From JALZKA01 sp963754045 (GTDB lineage Bacteria > Actinomycetota > Thermoleophilia > Solirubrobacterales > 70-9): 64,000 nucleotides of DNA. The notes under the pieces were generated by a model. The model did not search any database and was not told where the DNA came from. It was given only the letters and a program-made list of their open reading frames with translations. How positions within the stretch are numbered: the stretch's first letter is position 1; each line of letters begins with the position of its first letter. The position numbers and the translations under genes were made by a program. The DNA is taken from NCBI GenBank assembly GCA_963754045.1, contig CAVWEN010000003.1:434001-498000 (forward strand), given 5' to 3'. Of the stretch, positions 51,601-59,824 are shown piece by piece.

Positions 51601-52109
51601 AGTACGACGCCGTGTTCATGATCGGAATGGAGGAGGGTGTCTTCCCGCATTCACGATCGGTGGAGGAGGGGAATCTCGAGGAGGAGCGCCGGCTCTGTTA
51701 CGTGGGCGTCACCCGGGCCCGGCGCAAGCTCTACATGACCGCAGCCCGGCGCCGCGCGATCCACGGCACCGGCAGCTGGAACCTGCCGTCGCGCTTCCTA
51801 CGCGAGGTGCCCGAAGAGCTCGTGGACCACCACCAGATGGCCGCGAAGACGGGTTGGCAGGGCGGCGGTGGCGGCCGGTCAACCGGTGCCCCCATGCGCT
51901 CAGGTGGCGGGTTCAGCGGCCCCGACCGCAAGCAGCCGCAGTCCCCGGAGGTGTCCTTCCAGGTCGGTGACGACATCGTGCACGCGAGCTTCGGCGAAGG
52001 GGTCGTGACTGGCGTTGAGCAGGGCTCGGTGATCGTTGTTCGCTTCGCCCGCGAGGGCGTCGAGCGCAAGCTCATGGCCGACTACGCGCCCCTCAAGAAG
52101 GTCGGTTAG
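48696..52109 (+). CDS. pcrA: UvrD/PcrA-type SF1A helicase interrupted by an intein
   Basis: A 1137-residue precursor; after splicing the helicase is ~770 residues, normal for PcrA. It unwinds DNA 3' to 5' in repair and replication restart. Motifs: LNAPQRRAVEHGEGPLLVIAGAGSGKTRVLTRRVAYL (Q motif, Walker A), AITFTNKAAQEMRERV (Ia), LVDEYQDTN (II), VVGDDAQ/SVYSFRAAD (III, split by the intein), VKLEQNYRS (IV), MTLHNAKGLEYDAVFMIGMEEGVFPH (V) and VGVTRARRKLYM (VI). A C-terminal PcrA-type Tudor-like tail (VGDDIVHASFGEGVVTGVEQGSVIVVRFAREGVERKLM) is present. folD follows 9 bp later. Confidence 0.95.
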   Translation: MEAAMPLEPDGLPDPFDGFVEESAAPIAPGADAIERLTTDLNAPQRRAVEHGEGPLLVIAGAGSGKTRVLTRRVAYLVATGLARPSEILAITFTNKAAQEMRERVEQLVGGVSKLMWVMTFHSACARILRSNAERLGYKRAFTIYDQADSLRMIKRCMEESDVDPKRFTPRSVQGAISGAKNRLEDSTDYAERQASYFEENVAAVYALYERRMVEASAMDFDDLLVRTVNLLELFEDVRDRYQRTFRWVLVDEYQDTNKAQYRLLQLLAGEQRNLTVVGDDAQCLVEGTKITMGSGEEKSIEELKAGDSVLSCHGSGDFRPATVSGVYKAWEPDPGIEIRTEAGRRVVSTAEHMHFAGYALGRTPQLHLNYLMWKRGVGFRTGTTHVYTDGQRKPTIGLSLRCFTEAADAAWVLSTHETEIDARLAEAVTAARYQLPTQPFVARKRKNSQNSFVGSQDYLDRLFASVASEAAGHQLLEDEGLSFQHPHHQAGAFTGRRRVVTIAMCSERRSSTPMHRISMNGRDPAGREALERIGLSVREAKPGSENWKFETCFKDFDRAVRLVGYISSELDIAVRCTGRFGANAQGQYGSNSLPCIPAATVRPGMAMFTLDGGYDIVESAESVALESHVYDINVEGTHNFLANGLVTHNSVYSFRAADVRNILEFEQDFDGAEVVKLEQNYRSTGTVLDAANAVIANNRDQKPKTLWTDSGRGELVTIAELDDEHAEARYVAGEIERLVSEDDFTRDDVAVFYRMNAQSRVLEDTLVRYEVPYQVIGGTKFYERAEIKDAVAYLQLLANPADAISFGRVVNSPRRGIGQQTQARILSHANTTGEDVWDVMARPESIPALGSAAVRAVSRFAAIMAGLRDRAEGDSVAQLLESVLHDSGYIEALEAERTLEAEGRVENLQELVSVAGEFDANRAVEGPSDDTPLEEFLARISLYTDQDSLRETDSLITLMTLHNAKGLEYDAVFMIGMEEGVFPHSRSVEEGNLEEERRLCYVGVTRARRKLYMTAARRRAIHGTGSWNLPSRFLREVPEELVDHHQMAAKTGWQGGGGGRSTGAPMRSGGGFSGPDRKQPQSPEVSFQVGDDIVHASFGEGVVTGVEQGSVIVVRFAREGVERKLMADYAPLKKVG
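49545..50645 (+). mobile_element. Intein in helicase motif III
   Basis: An in-frame insertion of 367 codons between Gln and Ser of GDDAQ/SVYSF. Splicing residues are complete: Cys1 (CLVEGTKITM), block B VVSTAEHMHFAG with T-x-x-H, block F VYDINVEGTHNFLANGLV, and the C-terminal H-N followed by Ser+1. The central ~220 residues exceed a mini-intein and probably hold an endonuclease or its remnant, but I see no canonical LAGLIDADG motif. Codon use is visibly more AT-rich than the flanking exteins, suggesting acquisition. Confidence 0.93.
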
Positions 52110-52118
52110 GTCGCAGCC

Positions 52119-52973
52119 GTGGCGGCCCGGGTCCTCGACGGCAAGGCGATCGCGGCCGACGTTCGGACCTCGGTTGCGGCCGGCGTGAGCGAGTTCGGGA
52201 AGGCGTACGACGGTCGCGCCCCGGGCCTCGCCACGGTGCTGGTTGGCGAGGACCCGGCAAGCTACGTCTACGTGGGCAACAAGATCCGCGCCTGCGAGGA
52301 GGTCGGAATCCGCTCGATCCACCACGAACTGGGCGAGGCGACGCCGCAGGATGAGGTCCTGGACCTACTGGGCGAGCTGAACCGCGACGACGGGGTGGAC
52401 GGGATCCTCGTCCAGATGCCGCTTCCCGACCAGATCGACCAGGACGAGGTTGTGGCCACGATTGATCCCGCCAAGGACGTGGACGGCCTCACGGCCTTCA
52501 GTGCGGGCCTGCTGGCCCAGGGCCGCCCCGACCTCGTCCCCTGCACTCCGCAGGGTGTGATGGAGCTGCTGCGTGTGGCGGGTGCGACGGTGGAGGGCTC
52601 CGAGGCAGTCATCGTCGGTCGTTCGATCCTGGTCGGCCGGCCTTTGGCCGCGTTGCTCGTGAACGCCAGCGCGACGGTGACGGTGTGCCACTCGCGCACA
52701 CGCGACCTGGCCGCGGTCTGCGGCAGGGCCGACATCCTGGTCGCGGCGGTCGGCTCGCCGGAGCTCGTGCGCGGCGAGTGGGTAAAAGATGGCGCCACCG
52801 TCATCGACGTCGGCATCAACCGCACCGATTCCGGGTTGGTCGGGGATGTTGCCTACGAGGCTGCTGCGGAGCGCGCCGCAGCGATCACGCCTGTGCCTGG
52901 GGGCGTCGGTCCGATGACGATCGCGATGCTGCTTCGAAACACGCTCAATGCGGCGATCGCGCGTCGCAGGTGA
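52119..52973 (+). CDS. folD: Bifunctional methylenetetrahydrofolate dehydrogenase/cyclohydrolase
   Basis: A 284-residue enzyme interconverting 5,10-methylene-, methenyl- and 10-formyl-tetrahydrofolate. Motifs: YVYVGNKIRACEEVGI (Y-x-x-x-K active site), GILVQMPLPDQID, PAKDVDGLTAFSAG, VIVGRSILVGRPLAALL (NADP loop) and TPVPGGVGPMTIAMLLRNT. GTG start 9 bp after pcrA; likely co-transcribed. Confidence 0.96.
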   Translation: MAARVLDGKAIAADVRTSVAAGVSEFGKAYDGRAPGLATVLVGEDPASYVYVGNKIRACEEVGIRSIHHELGEATPQDEVLDLLGELNRDDGVDGILVQMPLPDQIDQDEVVATIDPAKDVDGLTAFSAGLLAQGRPDLVPCTPQGVMELLRVAGATVEGSEAVIVGRSILVGRPLAALLVNASATVTVCHSRTRDLAAVCGRADILVAAVGSPELVRGEWVKDGATVIDVGINRTDSGLVGDVAYEAAAERAAAITPVPGGVGPMTIAMLLRNTLNAAIARRR

Positions 52974-53055
52974 CCGTGGGACACGTTTCCGGCCTTCGAC
53001 CGGTATAGGCTGCATAGCAGTCAGTCCAATTGCACTTCTGGAGGAGACGACCTGA

Positions 53056-53562
53056 ATGGATAACTTGAGCACAGGCGAGAAGATCGCGGGCGCATCGGGC
53101 GCCGCGCTTCTCATTGTGATGTTCGCGATCTTCGATTGGTTCACGATCGAGATCGGCGGAGGCTTCGGCGACGTCGGTGCCAGCGCGTGGGACACGATGG
53201 AGCTCATTCGCTTCATCATCCTTCTGGCTGCTGTGGCGGGCATCGCGCTCGCTGCGACGAAGCTGTCGGGCAACGCCGTCGACCTGCCGGTGTCGCTCAG
53301 CGCGCTTGCGGCGGGTCTAGGTGGCTTGGCGTTCGTGCTGATCGCCTTCCGGATCATCAGCCCGCCCGATGGCGGCGCCGGCGATCTGGTCGATGTCGGA
53401 CGTGGAATCGGCGTATTCATCGGCGCTGCGCTGGCCGCGGGAGTCGCCTACGGCGGCTTTATGGCCATGCAGGAAGAGGGCACGTCCTTCTCTGAGCAGG
53501 CCGACCGTCTGCAGGGCGACAACAACCCGCCCCCGCCGCCGGCAGCACCGCCCGCCGCCTAG
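53056..53562 (+). CDS. Four-helix membrane protein with Pro-rich tail, function unknown
   Basis: A 168-residue protein with about four hydrophobic helices (GASGAALLIVMFAIFDWFTI; LIRFIILLAAVAGIALAAT; LSALAAGLGGLAFVLIAFRII; GVFIGAALAAGVAYGGFMAM) and a short cytoplasmic tail ending PPPPPAAPPAA. A good ribosome site (GGAGGAG ~10 nt before the ATG) supports the start, and a perfect terminator follows. No family recognised beyond general similarity to small actinobacterial membrane proteins. Confidence 0.8.
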   Translation: MDNLSTGEKIAGASGAALLIVMFAIFDWFTIEIGGGFGDVGASAWDTMELIRFIILLAAVAGIALAATKLSGNAVDLPVSLSALAAGLGGLAFVLIAFRIISPPDGGAGDLVDVGRGIGVFIGAALAAGVAYGGFMAMQEEGTSFSEQADRLQGDNNPPPPPAAPPAA

Positions 53563-53583
53563 CCCAAGCGACAAGCAAGGTTC

Positions 53584-53611
53584 GAAACGGCCGCCTCCGG
53601 GCGGCCGTTTC
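53584..53611 (+). terminator. Perfect 12-bp hairpin terminator
   Basis: GAAACGGCCGCC (53584-53595) pairs with GGCGGCCGTTTC (53600-53611) with loop tccg. It lies 22 bp after the membrane-protein stop; the T-tract is short (TTTC G CTTT). Confidence 0.75.
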
Positions 53612-53686
53612 GCTTTCCGGGAACCGGGTGACACGCCTGACCCACCCCACGGGCGGGCTGGGCGTGTCACCTCGACCCGGGCAGCC

Positions 53687-53692
53687 TAAGAT
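53687..53692 (+). promoter_or_regulatory. -10 element TAAGAT for gatCAB
   Basis: TAAGAT lies 6 nt before the gatC GTG; GTGTCA at 53664-53669, 17 bp upstream, could be a weak -35. Leaderless-type spacing. Confidence 0.5.
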
Positions 53693-53698
53693 CGTCGC

Positions 53699-53983
53699 GT
53701 GATCGATCGGGAGCAGGTTCACCACGTCGCGCGGCTCGCCCGCCTGCGCCTCGACGAGGCGGAGACCGACCGTATGGTGAGCGAGCTCACGGGCATCCTC
53801 GAGCACGTCGATCGCATCGCGGCGCTCGACCTCGCCGACGTCGAACCCACGTGCCACGTGGTTGCCCTGGAGAATGTGATGCGAGTCGACGAGCCACGCC
53901 CGAGCCTGCCCCGCGAGCGCGCCCTGGCATCGGCTCCCGATCCCGTCGACGGCTCCTTTCGCGTGCCGTCGCCCGGCGCGTGA
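53699..53983 (+). CDS. gatC: Asp-tRNA(Asn)/Glu-tRNA(Gln) amidotransferase subunit C
   Basis: A 94-residue helical subunit that stabilises GatA and links it to GatB: VHHVARLARLRLDEAETDRMVSELTGILEHVDRIAALDLADVEPTCH is the canonical GatC pattern, and PRPSLPRERALASAPDPVDGSFRVP the usual C-terminus. First gene of gatCAB; its stop overlaps the gatA start by 4 bp (GTGA). Confidence 0.95.
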   Translation: MIDREQVHHVARLARLRLDEAETDRMVSELTGILEHVDRIAALDLADVEPTCHVVALENVMRVDEPRPSLPRERALASAPDPVDGSFRVPSPGA

Positions 53984-55409
53984 GTTCCGAGCTTCTCGAC
54001 CTCACCGCCATGCAGGCGCTGAGGCGGATCGAGGCCGGCGAGCTGGACTCCGAGGCGCTCTTCGACGCCTACGCCTCTCGTAACGACGACCTGAACGCTT
54101 ATCTCTGGCGCGCTGAGCCGGGCGGGGGCGGTGCGGGTGGCGCCGAGCTACGCGGCCTCCCGCTCGCAGTCAAGGACATCTTCTGCACCGACGGAATCCC
54201 GACCACGGCCGGCTCGAGGATTCTGGAGGGCTACGTCCCTCCGTACACCGCGACGGCCGTGGAGCGGATCGCCGGCGCAGGCACGCGCGTGCTTGGCAAG
54301 ACGAACATGGACGAGTTCGCGATGGGCTCCTCCAACGAGAATTCCGGTTACGGCCCGGCGCTCAACCCATGGGATCGCAAGCGAGTTCCCGGCGGATCGT
54401 CCGGCGGCAGCGCCGCGGTGGTCGCCGGCGGCCTCGCCCCGTGGGCGCTCGGCACCGACACCGGCGGCTCGATCCGCCAGCCGGCCGCGTTCTGCGGGAT
54501 CGTCGGCCTCAAGCCCACCTACGGCGCGATCTCGCGCTACGGGATGATCGCCTTCGCCTCGTCGCTCGACCAGTGCGGTCCGCTAACGCGCGACGTAACG
54601 GACGCCGCGCTGGCGCTGCGTCACCTCGAGGGCATCGACCCGCTCGATTCGACCTCGGTCGGGATCCCTGGCGAAATCGCGATGCCCTCGCGCGAGGATC
54701 TCTCAGGCCTGCGCTTCGGCGTCCCGCGCGAGTTGGCGTCGGACGCGGAGGGCATCGAGCCCGGCGTCGCCGCTCGCTTCGAGGAGACCTGCAAGCTGAT
54801 CGAGCAGCTCGGCGGCGAGGTGGACGCATGCGAGTTGCCGCACTCGCCGCACGGGATCTCGGCCTACTACGTGCTCGCCCCTGCGGAGGCCTCGGCGAAC
54901 CTGGCGCGGTTCGACGGCGTGCGCTACGGCGTGCGAGCCGGCGGCGCGGAGGACCTTGGGACGATGTACGAGAGCACCCGCTCAGAGGGCTTCGGCGATG
55001 AGGTCAAGCGACGGATCATGCTGGGTACCTACGCGCTCTCGTCGGGCTACTACGACGCCTACTATGGGCAGGCACAGAAGGTGCGAACCAAGATCGCGCA
55101 GGACTTCGCGGTGGCGTTTGAGCGCTTCGACTTCCTCGTCACGCCGACCGCGCCCACGGTCGCGTTCGAGCTCGATTCGAAGACTGCGGACCCGCTCGCG
55201 ATGTACATGAACGACTACTGCACCGTCCCGATGTCGCTGGCCGGTATTCCGGCGATCTCGATCCCCGCGGGTCTCGCCGGGGCGCCCGGGGGCGGCCCCG
55301 AGTTGCCGGTGGGATTTCAGATCACGGCCCCTGCCTTCGCCGAAGCGCGTTTGCTCGACGCGGCGTTCGCACTCGAGCAGGCCATCGGTTTCCCCAAGGA
55401 GCCGCGAAC

Positions 55410-55413
<4 letters not shown>
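53980..55413 (+). CDS. gatA: Asp-tRNA(Asn)/Glu-tRNA(Gln) amidotransferase subunit A
   Basis: A 477-residue amidase-signature enzyme that releases ammonia from glutamine. The Ser-cisSer-Lys triad is present: Lys in GLPLAVKDIFCTDG, and both Ser in RVPGGSSGGSAAVVAGG with GTDTGGSIRQPAAFCG. GTG 53980 overlaps the gatC stop by 4 bp; the longer frame from 53851 is a read-through of another frame of gatC. Overlaps gatB by 4 bp. Confidence 0.96.
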
Positions 55414-56810
<1,397 letters not shown>

Positions 56811-56814
56811 CCAA

Positions 56815-56860
56815 CGAACGTCACTCCTTACCCCGTATAGGGATCAAGGAATGACGTTCG
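56815..56860 (+). terminator. Long hairpin after gatB
   Basis: CGAACGTCA (56815-56823) pairs with TGACGTTCG (56852-56860), and the arms continue inward (TCCTTA..CCC / GGG..AAGGA) around a gtata loop with small bulges. It starts 4 bp after the gatB stop region and has no T-tract, so it may be a terminator or a mobile inverted-repeat remnant. Confidence 0.55.
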
Positions 56861-56900
56861 GTAGCGCGGGCTGTGGGGTGAGCACTTGTACCGCCTGGCA

Positions 56901-56923
56901 CTTTGTAGCGCTGTGTTACAAAG
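56901..56923. promoter_or_regulatory. CTTTGTA-N9-TACAAAG dyad upstream of ndh
   Basis: A perfect 7-bp inverted repeat centred ~30 bp before the ndh ATG, in the promoter region. A related direct copy GCACTTGTA / GCACTTTGTA begins at 56882 and 56899. The right arm contains TTACAA, a possible -10. Likely operator; the regulator is unknown. Confidence 0.45.
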
Positions 56924-56941
56924 GGCTGTCATGATCTGGGC

Positions 56942-58264
56942 ATGGCCTGGAATGTCGTCATCGCCGGAGGTGGGTTCGCAGGGGCGTCGGCTGCTCGTGA
57001 GCTCGAGAAGCTGCTGCCGCGCCAGTCCGCGCGGCTGATCCTCGTCAACGACGTCAACTTCATGCTCTACACGCCATTTCTGCCCGAGGCCGCCGCCGGG
57101 ATGCTCGAGCCGCGGCACGTCGTGACGCCGCTGCGGGACATGCTCAAGCGCACCTATCTGCGACTGGGCGCGGTTTCCGGCCACGACCCCGAGGCGCGAA
57201 CCGTCGAGCTGAACACCCACGAGGGCGAGAACGAGACGATCCGCTACGACCAGTTCCTCGTTGCGGTCGGATCGGTCTCGCGCTCACTTCCGATACCCGG
57301 CCTCGACAAGCACGCGATCGGCTTCAAGAGCCTGGCCGATGCGATCTGGCTTCGAAATCACATGATCGAGACACTCGAGCGCGCGAACGCCACCGAGGAC
57401 GCCGCTCGCCGCGAGGAGCTGCTGACCTACGTGTTCGTCGGCGGCGGGTACTCCGGGCTGGAGGCCCTGGCCGAGCTTCAGGACTTCGCCGCCGACGCGA
57501 TGGAGCGCTACCCGCGAGCCCGCTTGCACGGCATGCGCTGGATCCTGGTCGAGGAGATGGACCGCGTCCTGCCCGAGGTCGACGCCGGCCTCGCCGACTA
57601 CGCGGTGCGCGAGCTGCGCGGCCGCGGAATCGACATTCGCCTCGGCACCCGTTTGGAGGAGGCCGGCCCAGACTCGTGCTTGCTCTCCACCGGGGAGCGG
57701 ATCCCGACCCAGACGATCGTCTGGACCGCCGGCGTCGCGCCCCACCCGAGCCTGACGGCGATGAAACTTCCGCTGGACGATCGCGGCAAGGTCGAGGTCG
57801 ACGACCACATGAAGGTCAAGGGTCTCGACGGCGTCTGGGCCATCGGCGACTGTGCCGCGGTGCCGGACCCGAACAACAACGGTGCCCAGCCGTGCCCCCC
57901 GACCGCGCAACACGCGGTCCGCCAAGGCCCCGTGGTCGCCCACAACATCGCCTGCGAGCTCGGCGTCGCCACCAGCCCACGCCCATTCGACTACCACGCC
58001 AAGGCCGCGTTCGTGAACCTCGGCCGCTACAAGGCCGTCGGCCAGCTCGGTAAGAAGCGCTTCCGCGGTTTCCCGGCCTGGTGGATGGCGCGGACCTACC
58101 ACATGAGCCAGGTACCGGGTATCGCTCGCAAGATCCGCGCGGTCGCGGACTGGACCGTCGGACTGCCGTTCTCGCGCGACGTCGCCGACGTCGGTTCGAT
58201 CGGCCATCCCCGCCCTCTGAGCGACGACGTCTACATCAGGGGCGGCACGCACCGACCCCTGTAG
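56942..58264 (+). CDS. ndh: Type II NADH dehydrogenase (NDH-2)
   Basis: A 440-residue flavoprotein, membrane-associated, passing electrons from NADH to quinone without pumping protons. FAD site VVIAGGGFAGASAARELEK; NAD site YVFVGGGYSGLEALAELQDFA; second FAD contact LDGVWAIGDCAAVPD and the quinone-side QHAVRQGPVVAHNIA. The C-terminal amphipathic region (FRGFPAWWMARTYHMSQVPG) is typical. A single gene under a possible regulator dyad. Confidence 0.9.
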   Translation: MAWNVVIAGGGFAGASAARELEKLLPRQSARLILVNDVNFMLYTPFLPEAAAGMLEPRHVVTPLRDMLKRTYLRLGAVSGHDPEARTVELNTHEGENETIRYDQFLVAVGSVSRSLPIPGLDKHAIGFKSLADAIWLRNHMIETLERANATEDAARREELLTYVFVGGGYSGLEALAELQDFAADAMERYPRARLHGMRWILVEEMDRVLPEVDAGLADYAVRELRGRGIDIRLGTRLEEAGPDSCLLSTGERIPTQTIVWTAGVAPHPSLTAMKLPLDDRGKVEVDDHMKVKGLDGVWAIGDCAAVPDPNNNGAQPCPPTAQHAVRQGPVVAHNIACELGVATSPRPFDYHAKAAFVNLGRYKAVGQLGKKRFRGFPAWWMARTYHMSQVPGIARKIRAVADWTVGLPFSRDVADVGSIGHPRPLSDDVYIRGGTHRPL

Positions 58265-58267
58265 TAA

Positions 58268-58570
58268 CTAGACGACCCGCTGCCGTCCTTCGCGCACGGC
58301 AGCGGGGTGACGCACCTCGGCGGGATCGGGCAGGTACATGTCCTCGCCGCAGCGCCTGCAAACCTGGACATAAATCTTCGAGACGGCGCCGCAACGAGGG
58401 CAACGGCGCTCGGGCTCGTCGGTCTCGGGACGAGAAAGGACCACGGCGATCAGCCCCAGGCCCGGAAGCACCGTGCCAATGATCAGCCAGACGAAGAAGC
58501 TCTGATCCTTGCCCTTGGCGATGATCGCCGTGGCGAATCCGAAGGTGACGAGGATGACGAGCGCGGCCAT
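58268..58570 (-). CDS. Small membrane protein with zinc ribbon
   Basis: A 100-residue protein: two N-terminal helices (ALVILVTFGFATAIIAKG and FFVWLIIGTVLPGLGLIAVVL), then a treble-clef-like zinc ribbon CPRCG...CRRCGED, and a Pro/Arg tail. Similar small proteins occur widely in actinobacteria, with no known role. CACAAT lies 6 nt before the ATG on this strand. It converges with ndh (4 bp gap) and sits downstream of the GT2 gene. Confidence 0.75.
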   Translation of the reverse strand: MAALVILVTFGFATAIIAKGKDQSFFVWLIIGTVLPGLGLIAVVLSRPETDEPERRCPRCGAVSKIYVQVCRRCGEDMYLPDPAEVRHPAAVREGRQRVV

Positions 58571-58587
58571 CCCAGCATTGTGACGCG

Positions 58588-58623
58588 CCGCCGGCCCCGG
58601 ACGCGAAGCGGAGGAGCCGGCGG
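58588..58623 (-). repeat. Conserved-loop hairpin, copy 3' of GT2 gene
   Basis: Stem arms CCGCCGGC (58588-58595) and GCCGGCGG (58616-58623). On the minus strand the loop reads CCTCCGCTTCGCGTCCGG (58614-58597), identical to the copy after dnaE. It lies 25 bp downstream of the GT2 stop, in that gene's orientation. Confidence 0.6.
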
Positions 58624-58647
58624 ATCAACTCGGTGGGGGCGAGCTGC

Positions 58648-59715
58648 TTATCTCAGCCAGGTGCGAACGATCGCGTTCGCGAAGCCGGCGCCGTAGCGCA
58701 CGACCGCCGGCTTCTTCGAGTGCCCGTGCATGCGGGCGACGACCGTGATCGGCACTTCCTTTGCGGGAATACCGCGCTTGATCGCCTCGATCATGAACTC
58801 GGAGGTGTGGAACTGCTCCTGGCGCAGCACGAGCTGCGGAAGCACGGATGCTCGAACCGCGCGGTAGCCGTTCGAGCAGTCGCTGACCTTCGTCCGGGTG
58901 ATCAGCGAAACGAGACGATTGAAGAAGACGATTCCCAACTCGCGCGACCTGGTGTTCGGCTCGGCGTTGCCGAGCACGCGCGAGCCGTGGGCCATGTCCA
59001 CCTCGCCGCTCAGCACCGGCTCGACCAGCAGCGGCATCTCGCTGGGCAGGTGTTGCCCGTCGGCGTCGAGGGTGACGACGATCTTCGCGTTCGCATCCGA
59101 GAGCAGCCTGTAACCCGTTCTCAGCGCCGCGCCGCCACCGCGGTTGATTACGTGGCGGGCGACCACGGCGCCACCCGCCTCGGCGACGTCGGCCGTGCCG
59201 TCGCGCGAACCGTCGTCGATCACGAGCACGGAGATCGGCTCGTCGCAGACCCGGTCCGGAATCCGCTCGAGCACGGTCGCGATGTTGTCGGCCTCGTTGT
59301 AGGCGGGGATGAGCACGGCGACCCTGCCCTCGAACTCGCGCTGGTGGCCGTCTCGCCGGAACCGCTCCCAGGCGAGCCCTTCCAGCACTGCCGAGAGCTC
59401 GCGACTCATTCGTGAATTCTGCGCTAAAGCGCGGAGTGTGAGGGCGAAGAGGACGATGACCGCGATCACCGCCACACCCACGATCCGGGTGCCATTCTCA
59501 CGCTCGAACGAGAACGCCGAGAGCAGCGCGTCCAGCAGCTCGGTACCTGCCACGAGCGCCAGGCCCATCGCGACGCCGAGGAGGATCAGGACATCGCCGT
59601 TGCGTAGCGAGCGACGCCTCCAGATGGCGAATCCGCCGATCAGGACGGCGAGGAGGACGCCGCCGGCGCGCAGCGCGGTCAACTCGGGAGGGAAAAGGCT
59701 TGCGAGCGAGAGCAT
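58648..59715 (-). CDS. DUF2304 - GT2 glycosyltransferase fusion
   Basis: A 355-residue protein. Residues ~1-110 have three membrane helices and a DUF2304-like profile (RRRSLRNGDVLILLGVAMGLALVAGTELLDALL...LRALAQNSRMSRELSAVLEGLAW). The rest is a GT2 (dolichyl-phosphate-mannose-synthase-like) catalytic domain: VAVLIPAYNEADNIATVLERIP, SVLVIDDGSRDGTADVA (D-x-D-like), VVTLDADGQHLPSEMP (DAD) and SNGYRAVRASVLPQL. It probably makes polyprenyl-phosphate sugars at the inner membrane face. In many actinobacteria these are two adjacent genes. TATCCT lies 9 nt before the ATG on this strand. Confidence 0.87.
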   Translation of the reverse strand: MLSLASLFPPELTALRAGGVLLAVLIGGFAIWRRRSLRNGDVLILLGVAMGLALVAGTELLDALLSAFSFERENGTRIVGVAVIAVIVLFALTLRALAQNSRMSRELSAVLEGLAWERFRRDGHQREFEGRVAVLIPAYNEADNIATVLERIPDRVCDEPISVLVIDDGSRDGTADVAEAGGAVVARHVINRGGGAALRTGYRLLSDANAKIVVTLDADGQHLPSEMPLLVEPVLSGEVDMAHGSRVLGNAEPNTRSRELGIVFFNRLVSLITRTKVSDCSNGYRAVRASVLPQLVLRQEQFHTSEFMIEAIKRGIPAKEVPITVVARMHGHSKKPAVVRYGAGFANAIVRTWLR

Positions 59716-59811
59716 GGCCGCCGCAGGATAGGGCGGCGGCGCCTCGGGCTCGTTTACCTAGCCTTACCAGGGAGGCCCTTGTCGTTTCGCGACTTGCGTC
59801 GTGCACCAACT

Positions 59812-59817
59812 ACTCTG
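59812..59817 (+). promoter_or_regulatory. -10 element TACTCT for sqdB-like gene
   Basis: TACTCT lies 7 nt before the ATG at 59825 and supports that start over 59801. Confidence 0.45.
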
Positions 59818-59824
59818 TCCGGCC

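Noticed and set aside
56901..56923. Rex operator upstream of ndh
   Set aside because: Arms CTTTGTA/TACAAAG with a 9-bp gap do not fit the TTGTGAA-N3-TTCACAA-like Rex site.
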